NCBI GenBank assembly: GCA_024639745.1
Contig: JAHEHW010000086.1
Location: 1-7,195 of the forward strand
Source of the DNA: Salaquimonas sp.
GTDB taxonomy: Bacteria; Pseudomonadota; Alphaproteobacteria; Rhizobiales; Rhizobiaceae
Reading direction: 5' to 3'
DNA length: 7,195 nt
Shown: positions 6,682-7,195 of the stretch, piece after piece
Layout of the letters: the number at the start of each line of letters is the position of its first letter
Position numbering within the stretch: position 1 is the stretch's first letter
The notes under the pieces: generated by a model
Told to the model about the DNA's origin: nothing
Database searches by the model: none
The model's input: only the letters and a program-made list of their open reading frames with translations
Translations under genes and position numbers: made by a program

Positions 6682-6686
6682 AGGGA
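6682..6686 (+). promoter_or_regulatory. Ribosome binding site of holA
   Basis: AGGGA lies five bases before the ATG at 6692, in the 26-bp lptE-holA gap. It is the clearest Shine-Dalgarno among the three genes of this operon and fixes the holA start. Confidence 0.7.
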
Positions 6687-6691
6687 ATAAC

Positions 6692-7195
6692 ATGGTTGCG
6701 ATTAAAAACCATGAAGTCGAAAACCGAATTTCCAGGCTAGACGGGAAAATCAGGGTATTTCTTCTCTACGGACCCGACGGCGGATTGATAACCGAGCGTG
6801 CTGAAAAACTATCAACCGCAACAGGCGTTGACAAGAGCGACCCATTCTCAACGATCAGGCTCGATGCTGAACATGTAGCGGAAGATCGTTCGCGTCTGCT
6901 GGATGAAGCGTTCACTGTAGGAATGTTCGGCGGCGAGCGATTAATCAGGGTAAGCGGGACCACCAGAAAAAACATTTCGGATGCGATTCAACCCGTTCTG
7001 GCCAATCCGCCAAGTGATGCGTGGATCATTATCGAAGCTGGCGATCTAAATACAAAATCCGCATTACGCCGGAATTTCGAGAAGTCGAAAACCGGCATGG
7101 CTCTGCCTTGCTATCAGGATAACGACGCAGCCATCAATCAACTCATCAACGAGGAATTAATCTCGAAAGGTTATCAGCTCTCGCGAGAAATCGCT
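6692..7195 (+). CDS. holA: DNA polymerase III delta subunit, 3' end missing
   Basis: The frame is open from the ATG at 6692 to the right edge, giving 168 visible residues, about half of a protein that is usually about 340 long. HolA is part of the clamp loader, where it opens the beta sliding clamp. The N terminus MVAIKNHEVENRISR followed by RVFLLYGPDGGLITERA (about residues 21-37) is the delta-subunit form of the AAA+ Walker-A-like region and lacks a functional GKT, as expected for delta. Next come the DEAFTVGMFGGERLIRV segment (clamp-interacting region) and a DAWIIIEAGDLNTKSALRR strand-helix unit typical of delta. Only 26 bp separate it from lptE, consistent with co-transcription. In many Hyphomicrobiales parB follows, but that lies outside the window. 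Confidence 0.9.
   Translation, partial: MVAIKNHEVENRISRLDGKIRVFLLYGPDGGLITERAEKLSTATGVDKSDPFSTIRLDAEHVAEDRSRLLDEAFTVGMFGGERLIRVSGTTRKNISDAIQPVLANPPSDAWIIIEAGDLNTKSALRRNFEKSKTGMALPCYQDNDAAINQLINEELISKGYQLSREIA

Overview
This window looks like ordinary core chromosome from an alphaproteobacterium, most likely of the Hyphomicrobiales (Rhizobiales). The evidence is the protein style of the response regulator and LeuRS, the CPSGDQRD form of the LeuRS editing motif, and the leuS-lptE-holA order. Base composition appears close to half GC by eye, which is low for Rhizobium or Brucella relatives, so I do not name a genus. Seven protein genes fill nearly all of the window. Both end genes are cut by the window edge. 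I see no RNA gene, mobile element, CRISPR array or prophage.

Layout: (1) 1-1140 (+), the C-terminal ~380 residues of a class III PLP aminotransferase. (2) 1154-1837 (-), an OmpR/PhoB-type response regulator that resembles the alphaproteobacterial CenR/OtpR group. (3) 2051-2578 (+), a small YkuD-type L,D-transpeptidase-like protein with no visible export signal. (4) 2595-3266 (-), the YggS/PLPBP pyridoxal-phosphate homeostasis protein. (5) 3482-6103 (+), leucyl-tRNA synthetase. (6) 6150-6665 (+), the LPS-assembly lipoprotein LptE. (7) 6692 to the right edge (+), the DNA polymerase III delta subunit HolA.

The first four genes alternate in strand. They form two tight convergent junctions (13 and 16 bp) and two divergent intergenic regions (213 and 215 bp). 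Each convergent junction lies in an imperfect hairpin that spans or touches both stop codons. The divergent region at 1838-2050, shared by the response regulator and the YkuD gene, is unusually dense in short symmetric and repeated motifs: three copies of TTTTCAA, a perfect 12-bp palindrome, a perfect 10-bp palindrome and a CGTGAT direct repeat. It is the most interesting non-coding stretch here.

Functionally, leuS-lptE-holA is a conserved proteobacterial operon joining translation, outer-membrane LPS export and replication. The response regulator and YkuD gene may form an envelope-related pair, but that is inference. I found no convincing novel multi-gene system.
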